Source: Clostridiales bacterium (GTDB lineage Bacteria; Bacillota; Clostridia; Peptostreptococcales; BM714). Taken from it: a stretch of 11,830 nt of DNA. Below the pieces are notes generated by a model. That model saw only the letters and a list, made by a program, of their open reading frames with translations, did not search any database and was not told the origin of the DNA. The stretch lies in NCBI GenBank assembly GCA_002869095.1, contig PKTO01000143.1:1-11830 (forward strand). The letters run 5' to 3'. Below are positions 1 to 7,651 of this stretch, piece after piece (the first letter of the stretch is position 1; each line of letters begins with the position of its first letter). The position numbers and the translations under genes are program-made.

Positions 1-848
1 ATTCCGCTTGCAAGAAGGCTTGAAAGGGTCCTTGAAAAACGGCTTGTTGCAACCTTTCTGTTTACATCTCCGAAAATGGGGATTTTAAGCTTCAATTCGT
101 CTATCTTGTAGCGACCCTCTTCAGTTGAGTAGTACCTTTTGAAAAGGAAAACCAGTCCTATTATCGAACCGAACAAAATGTACCAGTAATGCCGGAATGC
201 TGAGCTTACAGCTAAAAGAATCCTGGTGGGCAGGGGAAGCGTGGCTCCGAAGCCCGAGAACATGTCAATGAAGCTTGGCAGTACATATGTGAGCAGGAAC
301 CAAATTACGCAGAGGGCCACAAAGCAGACAATTACAGGATAGAGCATTGCATTGTGGACTTTTGTCTTAAGCTTTGTCTCCTTGTCGAAATGATCCGCCA
401 TCCTTCCCATCACAACATCCAGCTGGCCTGATATCTCCCCAGTCTCGACCATGTATACGAGTATCTCGGGGAATACGTCAGGCTGTTTTTTCATTGAATG
501 TGAAAGAAGGCTTCCCTTTTGAACATCCTCGAATATATTTTCAATTGCCTCCTTGAGCCGTTTGTTGCCGGTTTGCCTCTTTAGGAGGTCGATTGATTCT
601 ACAAGAGGAATTCCCGCATCGAGCATGGCGAAGAATTGCCTGCAGAAGAGCGAAAGGTCCTTTGATTTGACTTTCGGAGAAAATATGGAGTCCAGATTCA
701 TTGAACTCTTTTTTTCGGGCGAGATCTTGATTGGATATATGTTCTTTTTCCTGAGCAGATTCAATGCGTTGTCGGTGGAAGTTGCAGTGATTGTTCCTTT
801 TGCGGCTTCTCCTGACAATGTTTTTCCGGTGTATGTATAGTTTGGCAT
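1..848 (-). CDS. pilC: Type IV pilus inner-membrane platform protein PilC (GspF family), 3' end missing
   Basis: This is the polytopic platform protein on which the pilus motor ATPases act; it belongs to the T2SSF/GspF family. I translated the frame by hand from 848 to the window edge: 282 residues without a stop, so about 120 C-terminal residues of a usual ~400 lie outside. An N-terminal segment (1-60) precedes the first cytoplasmic GspF domain (about 65-165), which contains FCRQFFAMLDAGIPLVESI and VETGEISGQLD. A hydrophobic segment follows at about 169-191, then a second at about 220-238. The second GspF repeat starts near 255 (KIPIFGDVNRKVATSRFSRT) and is cut at LLASG. The start is fixed by AAGGAGG five bases upstream, which overlaps the pilT stop codon and suggests translational coupling. 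Family assignment is firm; I infer a type IV pilus rather than a type II secretion role from the adjacent pilT. Confidence 0.93.
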   Translation of the reverse strand, partial: MPNYTYTGKTLSGEAAKGTITATSTDNALNLLRKKNIYPIKISPEKKSSMNLDSIFSPKVKSKDLSLFCRQFFAMLDAGIPLVESIDLLKRQTGNKRLKEAIENIFEDVQKGSLLSHSMKKQPDVFPEILVYMVETGEISGQLDVVMGRMADHFDKETKLKTKVHNAMLYPVIVCFVALCVIWFLLTYVLPSFIDMFSGFGATLPLPTRILLAVSSAFRHYWYILFGSIIGLVFLFKRYYSTEEGRYKIDELKLKIPIFGDVNRKVATSRFSRTLSSLLASG

Positions 849-858
849 GGGGACCTCC

Positions 859-1914
859 TTATATGTATATGTTCAAAGCCCTCTTGTCTATGCAGTGAGC
901 CAATGCTTCATCATATGAAATGAGTTTTTTCCTGTAAAGATTAACAATGTAGTTGTCCATGCTTATCATGCCGTCGCCGCTTCCTGTCTGTATGCTGCTC
1001 ATTATCTGGTGGGTCTTGCCTTCCCTTATGTTGTTGTGGACAGCCTTGTTTCCTATCATTATTTCGCATGCCGCCACTCTTCCGTGGTTGTCCGACCGCC
1101 TCAGAAGTTGCTGGGACATTACCCCATTGAGAACGTTTGAAAGCTGTACTTTTATTTGCTGCTGCTGGGAAGGCGGGAAAACGTCGATTATCCGCTCCAC
1201 TGTAGTTGCCGCTCCATTCGTGTGAAGGCTCGAAAGCACAAGGTGTCCTGTTTCGGCCGCTGTTATGGCAATCTGTATGGTTTCAAGATCCCTCATCTCT
1301 CCAACGAGTATTATGTCCGGATCCTGCCTGAGCGCGCCCCTGAGAGCGCCCGCGAAGGAACTGCTGTCGCTTCCTATTTCCCTTTGGTCGATTATGCTGT
1401 TGCTGTGCTTGTGTAGAAACTCGATGGGATCTTCCAGGGTTATTATATGGGCCGTCTTGTGGTTGTTTATATGGTTTACCATTGATGCAAGAGTGGATGA
1501 TTTTCCCGAACCGGTAGGCCCAGTCACAAGAAAAAGTCCCCTGTCCCTGAGCGCCATTTCCTTAAGGACCTCGGGCAGCATAAGGCTGTCGAGACTCGGT
1601 GTTTCAAAAGGAATGGGCCTTATTGCAATCGAAATGCTTCCTCTTTGCCTGTATGCGTTTACGCGGAAACGCCATTTCTTTAGAAGCGAGTATGAAAAAT
1701 CCACTTCCCCGACTTCATCCAAAACGCCTTTTTCGTATTCGCCCATAAGGTGCATTGCAATTTCTCTGGTGTTGTCCGGTGCAAGCACATCGAAAGAATC
1801 TACATGGACAAGCTCTCCGTCTACTCTGAATATGGGCGGAACTCCTACTGTTATATGTATGTCGGATGCGTTTCTTTCATATGCCTCTGTGAACAGTCTT
1901 TCTAAATCAATCAT
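859..1914 (-). CDS. pilT: Type IV pilus retraction ATPase PilT
   Basis: Hexameric cytoplasmic ATPase that depolymerises the pilus and powers twitching motility. The chosen start gives 351 residues, typical for PilT. An upstream in-frame ATG at 1959 would overlap pilB by 41 bases and lacks a ribosome-binding site. Visible motifs are Walker A GPTGSGKSST (132-141), Asp box TLEDPIEF (159-166), Walker B DPDIILVGEMRD (198-209) and His box GHLVLSSLHTN (223-233). The PilT-specific AIRNLIRE motif appears as AVHNNIRE (291-298) followed by GKTHQI; the His and Asn in place of Arg and Leu are unusual. PilT has the compact two-domain form and lacks the tetracysteine zinc site of PilB. It begins five bases after the pilB stop and shares its Shine-Dalgarno sequence with the pilB 3' end. 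The family call is firm; a retraction role rests on the C-terminal motif and operon context. Confidence 0.95.
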   Translation of the reverse strand: MIDLERLFTEAYERNASDIHITVGVPPIFRVDGELVHVDSFDVLAPDNTREIAMHLMGEYEKGVLDEVGEVDFSYSLLKKWRFRVNAYRQRGSISIAIRPIPFETPSLDSLMLPEVLKEMALRDRGLFLVTGPTGSGKSSTLASMVNHINNHKTAHIITLEDPIEFLHKHSNSIIDQREIGSDSSSFAGALRGALRQDPDIILVGEMRDLETIQIAITAAETGHLVLSSLHTNGAATTVERIIDVFPPSQQQQIKVQLSNVLNGVMSQQLLRRSDNHGRVAACEIMIGNKAVHNNIREGKTHQIMSSIQTGSGDGMISMDNYIVNLYRKKLISYDEALAHCIDKRALNIYI

Positions 1915-1918
1915 TTGA

Positions 1919-3604
1919 TCAGCCTCCGATTGAATAAGCAACTTTTGTGTACTCGTCAACAGTTGTTGTGCCTGAGACTACGAGTTCAAGCGCGTTGTCC
2001 TTTAGCGTAGTCATTCCGGAAGCAAGAGCGTAGTCTTTTATCTCGTCTGTTCCGGAGGATTTATTTACCATGTTCCGTATCTTTCTGTCGAGAATAAGTA
2101 TTTCGTGTATAGCGGTTCTTCCCCTGTACCCCGTTTCGGAACAATAGGAACATCCCTTTCCGCGGTACAGCTTGGTTTCCTTGTCCTTGGGCAACCCCAA
2201 AATGTCGAGCTCTGTTTCGTCGGGAGAGTATTCCTCCTTGCACATGGGGCAAATCACCTTGACCAGGCGCTGCGCTATTATGCCTGAAAGGGAAGATGAC
2301 ACCAGGTATGGAGCTATGCCCATGTCAACGAGCCTGTCTATTGTAGCTGCTGCGCTGTTTGTATGAAGCGTTGAAAGCACCAGGTGTCCTGTTATTGCAG
2401 CCCTGATTGCTATTTCTGCGGTCTCCGAGTCGCGTATTTCACCGACCATTATTATGTCCGGGTCTTGCCTGAGCATTGAACGCAGTCCTGTTGCGAACGA
2501 AAGGCCTGCTTTTGTGTTTACCTGCATCTGATTTATTCCGCTCACCTTGTATTCCACAGGGTCCTCGATTGTGAGTATGTTTCTTTTTATGTCGTTGATT
2601 TCAGCCAGCATAGTGTATAGGGTTGTACTTTTTCCGCTTCCCGTAGGTCCTGTCAAAAGTATTATGCCGTTGTTGGAACGGATTATTTTTTCAAAAAGCT
2701 TCATGTTGCTTTCAGTGAATCCCAATTCGGTCTTGTCCTTGAGAAAATTCGTCCTGTCGAGTATCCTTATTACTATCTTTTCGCCGTAAATTGTAGGAGT
2801 CGACGAAATACGCAAGTCGTATTCCAAGCGGTCAAGCTTGAATTCTATTCTTCCGTCCTGCGGGATTCTTCTCTCGGCGATGTTCATGTTCGCCATTATC
2901 TTTATGCGCGCAACTATCGCTCCGTGTGTTTGCTTTGAAGGCTTCATTACCTCGCGGAGGTCTCCGTCGACGCGGTACCTTATCCTTAGGATGCCTTCTC
3001 CGGGTTCAATGTGTATGTCGCTTGCCTTTTGCTGAACGGCCTGGAGTATTATTGAATTTACAAGCCTCACTATGGGAGCGTTGTTTATTTCATTCAAGAG
3101 GTTGCTGTCGACATCCTCCTGGTTGATTTCGTATTCGCGCTTGAATTCCTCGACTGCCTTTTCAACGTCCTTTTCGCCGTAGTGTTTCCCGATTGCGTTC
3201 ATGATGTCCTGACGTGTGCTTATCACGGGTTTTACTTTAAGAGAAGTCATCTTTTGCATGTCGTTGATTGCGATGATGTTGAAAGGGTCGTTCATGGCTA
3301 CCGTCATTTCATCATCATCAATTTTTACAGGAATGAGTATGTTTTCCCTTGCGAAAGCCTCGTCGAGCATATGGGGGATTTCAGGCTCTATGTAATGCCT
3401 TTCAAGATCAATGTGCGGAATACCTAGCTGGTATTCTAGAACTTCGTTCATTTCCTTGCCTTTTATGTATCCCGAATCGATAAGGATTTCCCCAATTCTT
3501 TTTTTGCTTGCTTTTTGTATTTCAATGGCTTCAGCCAATTGTTCCTCGGTTATTTTTCCGATTTGCAGAAGCAAATCTCCCAAACGGACATTTTTCCTTA
3601 TCAT
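1919..3604 (-). CDS. pilB: Type IV pilus assembly ATPase PilB (GspE family) with MshEN-like N-terminus
   Basis: Cytoplasmic hexameric ATPase driving pilus extension. With the start at 3604 it has 561 residues, normal for PilB. The N-terminus (about 5-60) holds two tandem repeats starting RLGDLLLQIGKI and RIGEILIDSGYI, each ending in a spaced Gln (30 and 59). This is the pattern of the c-di-GMP-binding MshEN domain. The motor follows: Walker A GPTGSGKSTT (319-328), Asp box TIEDPVEY (345-352), Walker B DPDIIMVGEIRD (381-392) and His box GHLVLSTLHTN (406-416). Four zinc-site cysteines occur as CPMC (452-455) and CSYC (485-488), a hallmark of GspE/PilB absent from PilT. A longer reading from 3631 is possible but has no ribosome-binding site, and that ATG falls about where transcription would begin. 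It is first gene of pilB-pilT-pilC. Nucleotide binding is predicted, not shown. Confidence 0.95.
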   Translation of the reverse strand: MIRKNVRLGDLLLQIGKITEEQLAEAIEIQKASKKRIGEILIDSGYIKGKEMNEVLEYQLGIPHIDLERHYIEPEIPHMLDEAFARENILIPVKIDDDEMTVAMNDPFNIIAINDMQKMTSLKVKPVISTRQDIMNAIGKHYGEKDVEKAVEEFKREYEINQEDVDSNLLNEINNAPIVRLVNSIILQAVQQKASDIHIEPGEGILRIRYRVDGDLREVMKPSKQTHGAIVARIKIMANMNIAERRIPQDGRIEFKLDRLEYDLRISSTPTIYGEKIVIRILDRTNFLKDKTELGFTESNMKLFEKIIRSNNGIILLTGPTGSGKSTTLYTMLAEINDIKRNILTIEDPVEYKVSGINQMQVNTKAGLSFATGLRSMLRQDPDIIMVGEIRDSETAEIAIRAAITGHLVLSTLHTNSAAATIDRLVDMGIAPYLVSSSLSGIIAQRLVKVICPMCKEEYSPDETELDILGLPKDKETKLYRGKGCSYCSETGYRGRTAIHEILILDRKIRNMVNKSSGTDEIKDYALASGMTTLKDNALELVVSGTTTVDEYTKVAYSIGG

Positions 3605-3611
3605 AGCAAAT

Positions 3612-3616
3612 CCTCC
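3612..3616 (-). promoter_or_regulatory. Ribosome-binding site that sets the pilB start
   Basis: GGAGG lies seven bases upstream of the ATG at 3604. No comparable sequence precedes the in-frame ATG at 3631, so the nine-residue longer form is unlikely. Confidence 0.85.
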
Positions 3617-3623
3617 GATTCGA

Positions 3624-3648
3624 TATGGCATAGATAGATTATGCCATA
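3624..3648. repeat. Perfect 9-bp inverted repeat over the pilB promoter
   Basis: Arms TATGGCATA (3624-3632) and TATGCCATA (3640-3648) are exact reverse complements separated by seven bases. Each arm is itself nearly palindromic (TATG-N-CATA). The right arm overlaps the predicted -10 hexamer and the left arm covers the expected transcription start. A transcript from this promoter would lack one arm, so a DNA operator is more plausible than an RNA hairpin. The binding protein is unknown. Confidence 0.6.
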
Positions 3649-3666
3649 ATTTAGATATAAATTCAA
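3638..3666 (-). promoter_or_regulatory. Predicted sigma-A-type promoter for pilB-pilT-pilC
   Basis: On the minus strand, -35 TTGAAT (3661-3666) and -10 CATAAT (3638-3643) are separated by exactly 17 bases; they match consensus at 4/6 and 5/6 positions. The start of transcription would fall near 3631, giving a leader of about 27 bases that holds the GGAGG. No terminator is seen between udk and this promoter, so read-through from the udk unit is also possible. Confidence 0.6.
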
Positions 3667-3670
3667 AATT

Positions 3671-4315
3671 TTAGTAATTAATGTATCTATTTTCAGCATT
3701 TGTTACAACAGAACGCACTTTTGCGGCCATTATGTCGATTGCTACCTTGTTGTACCCTCCCTCGGGAATAATTATGTCGGCGTATTTCTTTGTCGGTTCA
3801 ATGAATTGATTGTGAGCCGGCTTTACTGTTGAAAGGTACTGATTTACCACTGACTCTAAAGTTCGACCCCTGTCCCTTATATCCCTTTTTATTCTTCTTA
3901 GAATTCTGACATCGGGATCCGTATCGACGAAAATCTTTATGTCCAGTAGGTCCCTTAGGCGTGAATCCTCAAGCAGCATTATGCCTTCGAGTATTATTAT
4001 CTCCCTTGGCTCTACCCTCACGGTTTCTTTTTTCCTGTCGTGAATGGAAAAATCGTAAATGGGTTTTTCAATGGGCTGAAAGGATATGAGTTTGTTCAAA
4101 TGGTCTATAAGAAGTTCCGTGTCGAATGCCAAGGGGTGGTCGTAATTGGTATTTATCCTTTTTTCCATTGAAAGATGGCTTTGCTTCTTGTAGTACGCGT
4201 CCTGCTGTATTATGAGAATATTTTTTTCTGGAAGGGATTTGAATATTTCTTTTGCAACGGTGCTTTTGCCCGAACCGGTGCCGCCTGTTATGCCTACCAC
4301 GACAGCTCTTTTCAT
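3671..4315 (-). CDS. udk: Uridine kinase
   Basis: Phosphorylates uridine and cytidine to UMP and CMP in pyrimidine salvage; cytoplasmic. The 214 residues match the family length of about 205-215. Visible features are the P-loop [12 protein letters not shown] (8-19), QQDAYYK (37-43), YDHPLAFD (58-65), YDF (87-89) in the nucleoside-binding region, the ILEGI segment (108-112) and the Arg-rich lid [12 protein letters not shown] (140-151). The ATG at 4315 has GGGAGGA nine bases upstream and starts one base after the preceding U32-family gene ends, so it is cotranscribed and probably translationally coupled. In Bacillus subtilis udk follows the same yrrL-yrrM-yrrN-yrrO string and precedes greA. Here greA is absent and the pilus operon follows. 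Confident assignment; phosphoribulokinase and pantothenate kinase share the fold, but the motifs fit Udk. Confidence 0.96.
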   Translation of the reverse strand: MKRAVVVGITGGTGSGKSTVAKEIFKSLPEKNILIIQQDAYYKKQSHLSMEKRINTNYDHPLAFDTELLIDHLNKLISFQPIEKPIYDFSIHDRKKETVRVEPREIIILEGIMLLEDSRLRDLLDIKIFVDTDPDVRILRRIKRDIRDRGRTLESVVNQYLSTVKPAHNQFIEPTKKYADIIIPEGGYNKVAIDIMAAKVRSVVTNAENRYINY

Positions 4316-4316
4316 T

Positions 4317-5549
4317 TCAATTTTCCTCCCTTTTTTTACGCAGTATGTCGAATGCTTTTACAGGCTGGTCCATAAGCAAAAATAATTTTTGCTTTGGATG
4401 GGGGGCTTCGGAAACGGGATTCATTTCAGAATCAAAAAGTGTCGAAACTTTTTGTGTGAACGACTTGAAACCCGGCTGCATTACTTCTATCTCATCCCCT
4501 TTTACAAATTTGTTCCGCTGTTCTATTTCGGCGAGTTTTGTGTTTTCATCATACGTTTTTACGGCTCCAATGAAGTCGTATGGGCGTTCATATGCCGCGG
4601 TGTCGTAAATTTGTGCATTTCCGTCAGGCCTTCCGTCATAAAAACCTCTTTCATATTGTCGGTGGCTTGACTTCTTAAGCTCGTCAAGCCATTTGGGATT
4701 GTATGAATATTTTTCCGTGTCGGCGTAGTAAGCGTCTATTGCATCCCTGTAGACGCGCACAACGTTGGCGACATAGTAAAGGCTCTTCATCCTTCCCTCG
4801 ATCTTAAGGCTTCCCACTCCGGATTCAATTATTTCCTTCAAGTCGCCTATGAGGCATAGGTCCTTTGAAATGAAAAAGTAAGTTCCTTTATTATCTTCTG
4901 AAACCGGGAAATACTCTCCTTGCCGTTTTTCCTCGACCAGATGGTATTGCCATCTGCAGGGATGGGCGCATGCCCCCCTGTTGGCATCCCTATTTGCCAG
5001 ATAATTGCTGAGGAGGCATCTTCCCGAGTAGGATATGCACATTGCCCCGTGTACGAACATTTCGAATTCAAGGGTTGGCGGACTGTTTTCAATGGTTTCC
5101 TTTATTTCGGGGAATGACAGCTCGCGGGCAAGGACTATCCTCGGGATTCCCTGGTCGTGCCAGAAACTTGCGCTGAGGTAATTGGTGGTATTTGCCTGTG
5201 TGCTTAAATGTATTTCCATTTGAGGATGTTTATTTCTGATGTAGGCAATTGTGCCGGGATCGGATACTATCAACGAATCGATGTTCATTTTCTCGAGTCT
5301 TGACAGGTATTCGGGCAGTTCTTTCAGATCTTCGTTGTGAGGTATTATATTGAGGGTTGCATATACCTTGCAGCCTCTTTCGTGAGCGAACACTATGCCC
5401 TCTTCCATTTCATCAAGCGAAAAGTTTTTGGCTGCCGCCCTGAGGCCGAATGTCTGACCGCCTATGTAAACGGCGTCGGCTCCATATGCGATGGCATATT
5501 TCAATTTTTCCAGGTCTCCCGCGGGAGCGAGCAATTCAACTTTATTCAT
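4317..5549 (-). CDS. trhP: U32 peptidase-family Fe-S protein, tRNA U34 hydroxylation (TrhP/YrrO-like)
   Basis: Homologues YegQ/TrhP of E. coli and YrrN/YrrO of B. subtilis are needed for prephenate-dependent 5-hydroxylation of uridine 34 in tRNA; the old name peptidase U32 is misleading for this branch. The 410 residues match YrrO-type proteins. A TIM-barrel-like start ([24 protein letters not shown]) leads to the family signature [16 protein letters not shown] (163-178). The four predicted cluster ligands are Cys171, Cys178, Cys194 and Cys198. A small beta-rich C-terminal domain follows from about 320. The start at 5549 is chosen because of GGAG seven bases upstream. An ATG at 5582 would extend it by eleven residues but has no such site. 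The start overlaps the trmR stop by eight bases, supporting a shared pathway. Collagenase or general protease activity is unlikely given the neighbours. Confidence 0.87.
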   Translation of the reverse strand: MNKVELLAPAGDLEKLKYAIAYGADAVYIGGQTFGLRAAAKNFSLDEMEEGIVFAHERGCKVYATLNIIPHNEDLKELPEYLSRLEKMNIDSLIVSDPGTIAYIRNKHPQMEIHLSTQANTTNYLSASFWHDQGIPRIVLARELSFPEIKETIENSPPTLEFEMFVHGAMCISYSGRCLLSNYLANRDANRGACAHPCRWQYHLVEEKRQGEYFPVSEDNKGTYFFISKDLCLIGDLKEIIESGVGSLKIEGRMKSLYYVANVVRVYRDAIDAYYADTEKYSYNPKWLDELKKSSHRQYERGFYDGRPDGNAQIYDTAAYERPYDFIGAVKTYDENTKLAEIEQRNKFVKGDEIEVMQPGFKSFTQKVSTLFDSEMNPVSEAPHPKQKLFLLMDQPVKAFDILRKKREEN

Positions 5550-6198
5550 TTCTTGTCTCCTTTTGATAATGTGAAACGGCAAGGCCGTCGCCCACAGGCA
5601 TCAGCGTGGTCTTCAAAGACGGGTGGCTGCACAGGAATTTGATGTATCCCCTCATCGCGCGGACCATTGTGCGGTTTTTTCGCACATTCATGTCGTAGTT
5701 TAGAGTGAGTCCGTTCATCAGTATATTGTCAGAAACTATTATTCCTCCATTGTTGAGAAGCGGGAAAGCCTTGTCGAAGTACTCCCTGTAATGACTTTTG
5801 CCGGCATCTATGAAAATCATGTCGAATTTTTCATCAATTCCCGAAATGACATCAATAGCATCGCCTTCGAGTATTCGAATGTTTCTGTAACCTAGCCTCT
5901 TGAAGTTTTCTGCCGCTTCAATCGCGCTATCCGGTCTTTTTTCAATAGTTGTTATTCGTCCGTTTTCCATTTCCCCGTAAAAAAGGGAGGCAGAGTATCC
6001 GATAGCCGTTCCAATCTCAAGTATCGATTCTATATGCGCTATACGAATGAGAAGCCGTATTATGTCGGCGCTTTCCCTCTGTATCACAGGTATGTTTCTT
6101 TCGACGGCCATTTTTCGCATCTTTTCTATTTCGGGCTTGTCACACAGGTGTCCCGTTATGAGATTCACGAGATTTTCATCGTGTATGTTGTTGTTCAT
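5542..6198 (-). CDS. trmR: O-methyltransferase, tRNA 5-hydroxyuridine methyltransferase TrmR (YrrM)
   Basis: SAM-dependent class I methyltransferase of the O-methyltransferase 3 (COMT-like) family. The B. subtilis homologue YrrM/TrmR converts 5-hydroxyuridine at tRNA position 34 to 5-methoxyuridine. The 218 residues are normal length. The SAM-binding motif I is LEIGTAIGYSA (60-70), with an acidic ribose-contact region near TTIEK (83-87). Metal-binding candidates are Asp131 in FIDAGKSHY and Asp157-Asn158 in VSDN. Shine-Dalgarno AAGGA sits over the mltG stop, and only five bases separate the two genes. The next gene encodes a TrhP-like enzyme predicted to make the hydroxyuridine substrate, so the gene order mirrors the two-step modification. 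Family is certain; the tRNA substrate is inferred from synteny with yrrL-yrrM-yrrN-yrrO-udk rather than from a residue signature. Confidence 0.87.
   Translation of the reverse strand: MNNNIHDENLVNLITGHLCDKPEIEKMRKMAVERNIPVIQRESADIIRLLIRIAHIESILEIGTAIGYSASLFYGEMENGRITTIEKRPDSAIEAAENFKRLGYRNIRILEGDAIDVISGIDEKFDMIFIDAGKSHYREYFDKAFPLLNNGGIIVSDNILMNGLTLNYDMNVRKNRTMVRAMRGYIKFLCSHPSLKTTLMPVGDGLAVSHYQKETRNE
5557..5563 (-). promoter_or_regulatory. Ribosome-binding site that sets the trhP start
   Basis: AAAGGAG lies inside the trmR 3' end, seven bases upstream of the ATG at 5549. It favours this start over the ATG at 5582. The start codon overlaps the trmR stop, an arrangement typical of translational coupling. 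Confidence 0.8.
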
Positions 6199-6203
6199 AT
6201 ATA

Positions 6204-7205
6204 TCAGTCCTTGTATTTTAATTGTGCTTTCAGATGTTCCTCGTAAGTTTTTGAAAAAACATGGCGCCCCTTTTCATCTCCGGGTATGGCATAGAAAAAC
6301 AGGTATTCATTGCTCTCGGGATAAAGAGCTGCAAGAAGCGATTCCTCTCCCGGAGATGCTATGGGACCGGGCGGAAGCCCTTTCATCCTATATGTGTTGT
6401 ATGGAGATGAAATCGACGTGTCTTCATAGGTCAGCGATTCTTTTCTCTCACCAAGCGCATATTGGACCGTCGCGCACGATTCCAAACGCATGTTTCTGTC
6501 CAAACGATTATGAAAAACTCCTGAAACCGTTTTTCTTTCGGGCGGGTATTTGGTTTCCCTTTCTATGATTGAAGCCATTGTGACAAGTTCGTTCATTGAA
6601 AAACCGGTTTCGGAAAGCCTTTGCCTATACGTTTCATTGAATATTTCATCGAAGCGGTCCAAAAAGATTTCGACTATTTTTTGAGGACCGTATGAATACG
6701 GTATGTCATAAGTGTCGGGGAACAGATATCCTTCCAATGTATCGGAATCGACGGTTTCAAGAAAAGAGTAGTCGTATAGGGACGGATCGAGCGCCTTTTC
6801 AAATTCTTCTTTTTCTGCAAGCCCTTTTGAAACAAGAAGCTCGGTTATTTGACGGAGTTCATATCCCTCAGGTATTGTCACACGGGAAAATTCCACAAAA
6901 GAGCTTCCGCGGACCAGTTCGGAGATTATTTTGTCATAATCCATGTCCTGACTAAGAGTGTAGCGCCCTGCCTTTATATTGTTTTCATTTCCGCTTCTTT
7001 TTACAAGAAACATAAAAAGGTTGCCGCTTCGAACAAGCTGTGAATCCTTGAGTATTTGTGCTATATCTTTTGTGGTGCTTCCGCTTGGTATTTCAAAAGA
7101 TATTTCCTTGGGATTGTCGGTGTCGTATGGCTTGTAAAGGGTGTATGCTGCAGACAATGCCGATATCAAAACTAGCAAGCACAGTGCAAACAAGAGTTTT
7201 TTCAT
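6204..7205 (-). CDS. mltG: Endolytic murein transglycosylase MltG (YceG/YrrL)
   Basis: Membrane-anchored enzyme that cleaves nascent glycan strands at the outer face of the cytoplasmic membrane and is thought to end glycan polymerisation. The 333 residues show a short cytoplasmic start (MKK), one hydrophobic anchor (about 4-23) and a LysM-like domain (about 35-100; EIPSGSTTKDIAQIL). The catalytic YceG domain follows with IPEGYELRQI (111-120), EGYLFPDTY (158-166) and ASIIERET (211-218), in which Glu215 aligns with the catalytic Glu of E. coli MltG. SPYNTYRMKGLPPGPIASPG (267-286) is the conserved C-terminal motif. GGAGG is six bases before the ATG. It is the first gene of the mltG-trmR-trhP-udk unit. 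Upstream in most Firmicutes stand ireB/ruvX/yrzB, which are missing here. Confidence 0.95.
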   Translation of the reverse strand: MKKLLFALCLLVLISALSAAYTLYKPYDTDNPKEISFEIPSGSTTKDIAQILKDSQLVRSGNLFMFLVKRSGNENNIKAGRYTLSQDMDYDKIISELVRGSSFVEFSRVTIPEGYELRQITELLVSKGLAEKEEFEKALDPSLYDYSFLETVDSDTLEGYLFPDTYDIPYSYGPQKIVEIFLDRFDEIFNETYRQRLSETGFSMNELVTMASIIERETKYPPERKTVSGVFHNRLDRNMRLESCATVQYALGERKESLTYEDTSISSPYNTYRMKGLPPGPIASPGEESLLAALYPESNEYLFFYAIPGDEKGRHVFSKTYEEHLKAQLKYKD

Positions 7206-7235
7206 TTGCTTCCTCCAATTTATTTACTAAACATC

Positions 7236-7264
7236 ATTATATAATTGCTATGTTTGTATTGCAA
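7236..7264 (-). promoter_or_regulatory. Predicted sigma-A-type promoter for mltG-trmR-trhP-udk
   Basis: On the minus strand, -35 TTGCAA (7259-7264, 4/6 matches) and a perfect -10 TATAAT (7236-7241) are separated by 17 bases. It sits between the ylbF-unit terminator and mltG, with about 25 bases of leader containing GGAGG. Position and spacing make it convincing. Confidence 0.75.
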
Positions 7265-7270
7265 GGAATG

Positions 7271-7301
7271 TAAAAGCCCGACCGTCGAATGACAATCGGG
7301 C
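7271..7301 (-). terminator. Rho-independent terminator of the plsX-rnc-rnj-ylbF unit
   Basis: On the minus strand a stem of eleven pairs (GCCCGATTGTC with GACGGTCGGGC, including two G-U pairs) encloses an ATTC tetraloop and is followed by TTTTA. It begins 12 bases after the ylbF stop. On the opposite strand the hairpin lacks a following U run, so it is directional. Confidence 0.88.
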
Positions 7302-7313
7302 GTTCATTATTAT

Positions 7314-7640
7314 TCAAATTTGCATCGCTTCTGCGAGTATTTTGGACAAGTCGTCCAAAAGCTGGCGGTAACGGCCTTCCGCACGAAAATATTCGGAACA
7401 AAGGGGGTCTTTCGACAAGACTCCGAAAAGCTTGTTGAGTGTTTCCATTTCATTTTCATCGGGTTCCTTGCCGCTCAGCATGGAAACGCGCAAATCCGTT
7501 TCCCTCCGCTTAAAATCCAGGAAGGACTCGTTAAGGGACTTGTTGGATTCAAGATTCTCTTTTGCATCCGCGTAATCCTTGTAAGCTTCAGATTCCTTTA
7601 TTGCCTTGGACAGATTGTGCGCAGAATCGTAAACGTTCAT
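7314..7640 (-). CDS. YlbF/YheA-family small helical protein
   Basis: A 108-residue, highly charged, all-helical protein of the Com_YlbF family (YlbF, YmcA, YheA). Members of the family in B. subtilis include RicF and RicA, which form the Y-complex with YaaT and tune RNase Y cleavage of mRNA. The short length, the start VYDSAHNLSKAIKESEAYKDY and the later FRAEGRYRQLLDDLSKIL resemble YheA-type proteins more than the ~145-residue YlbF or YmcA. Heptad-like hydrophobic spacing at 5-60 and 65-105 suggests a helical hairpin. No membrane segment or catalytic motif is seen. Shine-Dalgarno AAGGAG overlaps the stop codon of rnj, 11 bases upstream, so it is coupled to RNase J; a terminator follows it. 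I infer a regulatory or adaptor role in RNA decay from context only. Family confidence is good; exact subfamily is uncertain. Confidence 0.8.
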   Translation of the reverse strand: MNVYDSAHNLSKAIKESEAYKDYADAKENLESNKSLNESFLDFKRRETDLRVSMLSGKEPDENEMETLNKLFGVLSKDPLCSEYFRAEGRYRQLLDDLSKILAEAMQI

Positions 7641-7651
7641 ATAATCACTCC

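Noticed and set aside
1265..1918. 217-codon plus-strand open frame opposite pilT
   Set aside because: It is antisense to a well-conserved gene, resembles no known protein and has low-complexity Ser/Leu-rich content typical of shadow frames.
1915..1959. Upstream start for pilT adding fifteen residues
   Set aside because: It would overlap pilB by 41 bases without a ribosome-binding site; the ATG at 1914 has GGAGG at eight bases and gives the normal PilT length.
5550..5582. Upstream start for the U32-family gene adding eleven residues
   Set aside because: There is no ribosome-binding site before the ATG at 5582, whereas the ATG at 5549 has AAAGGAG and yields the conserved family N-terminus.
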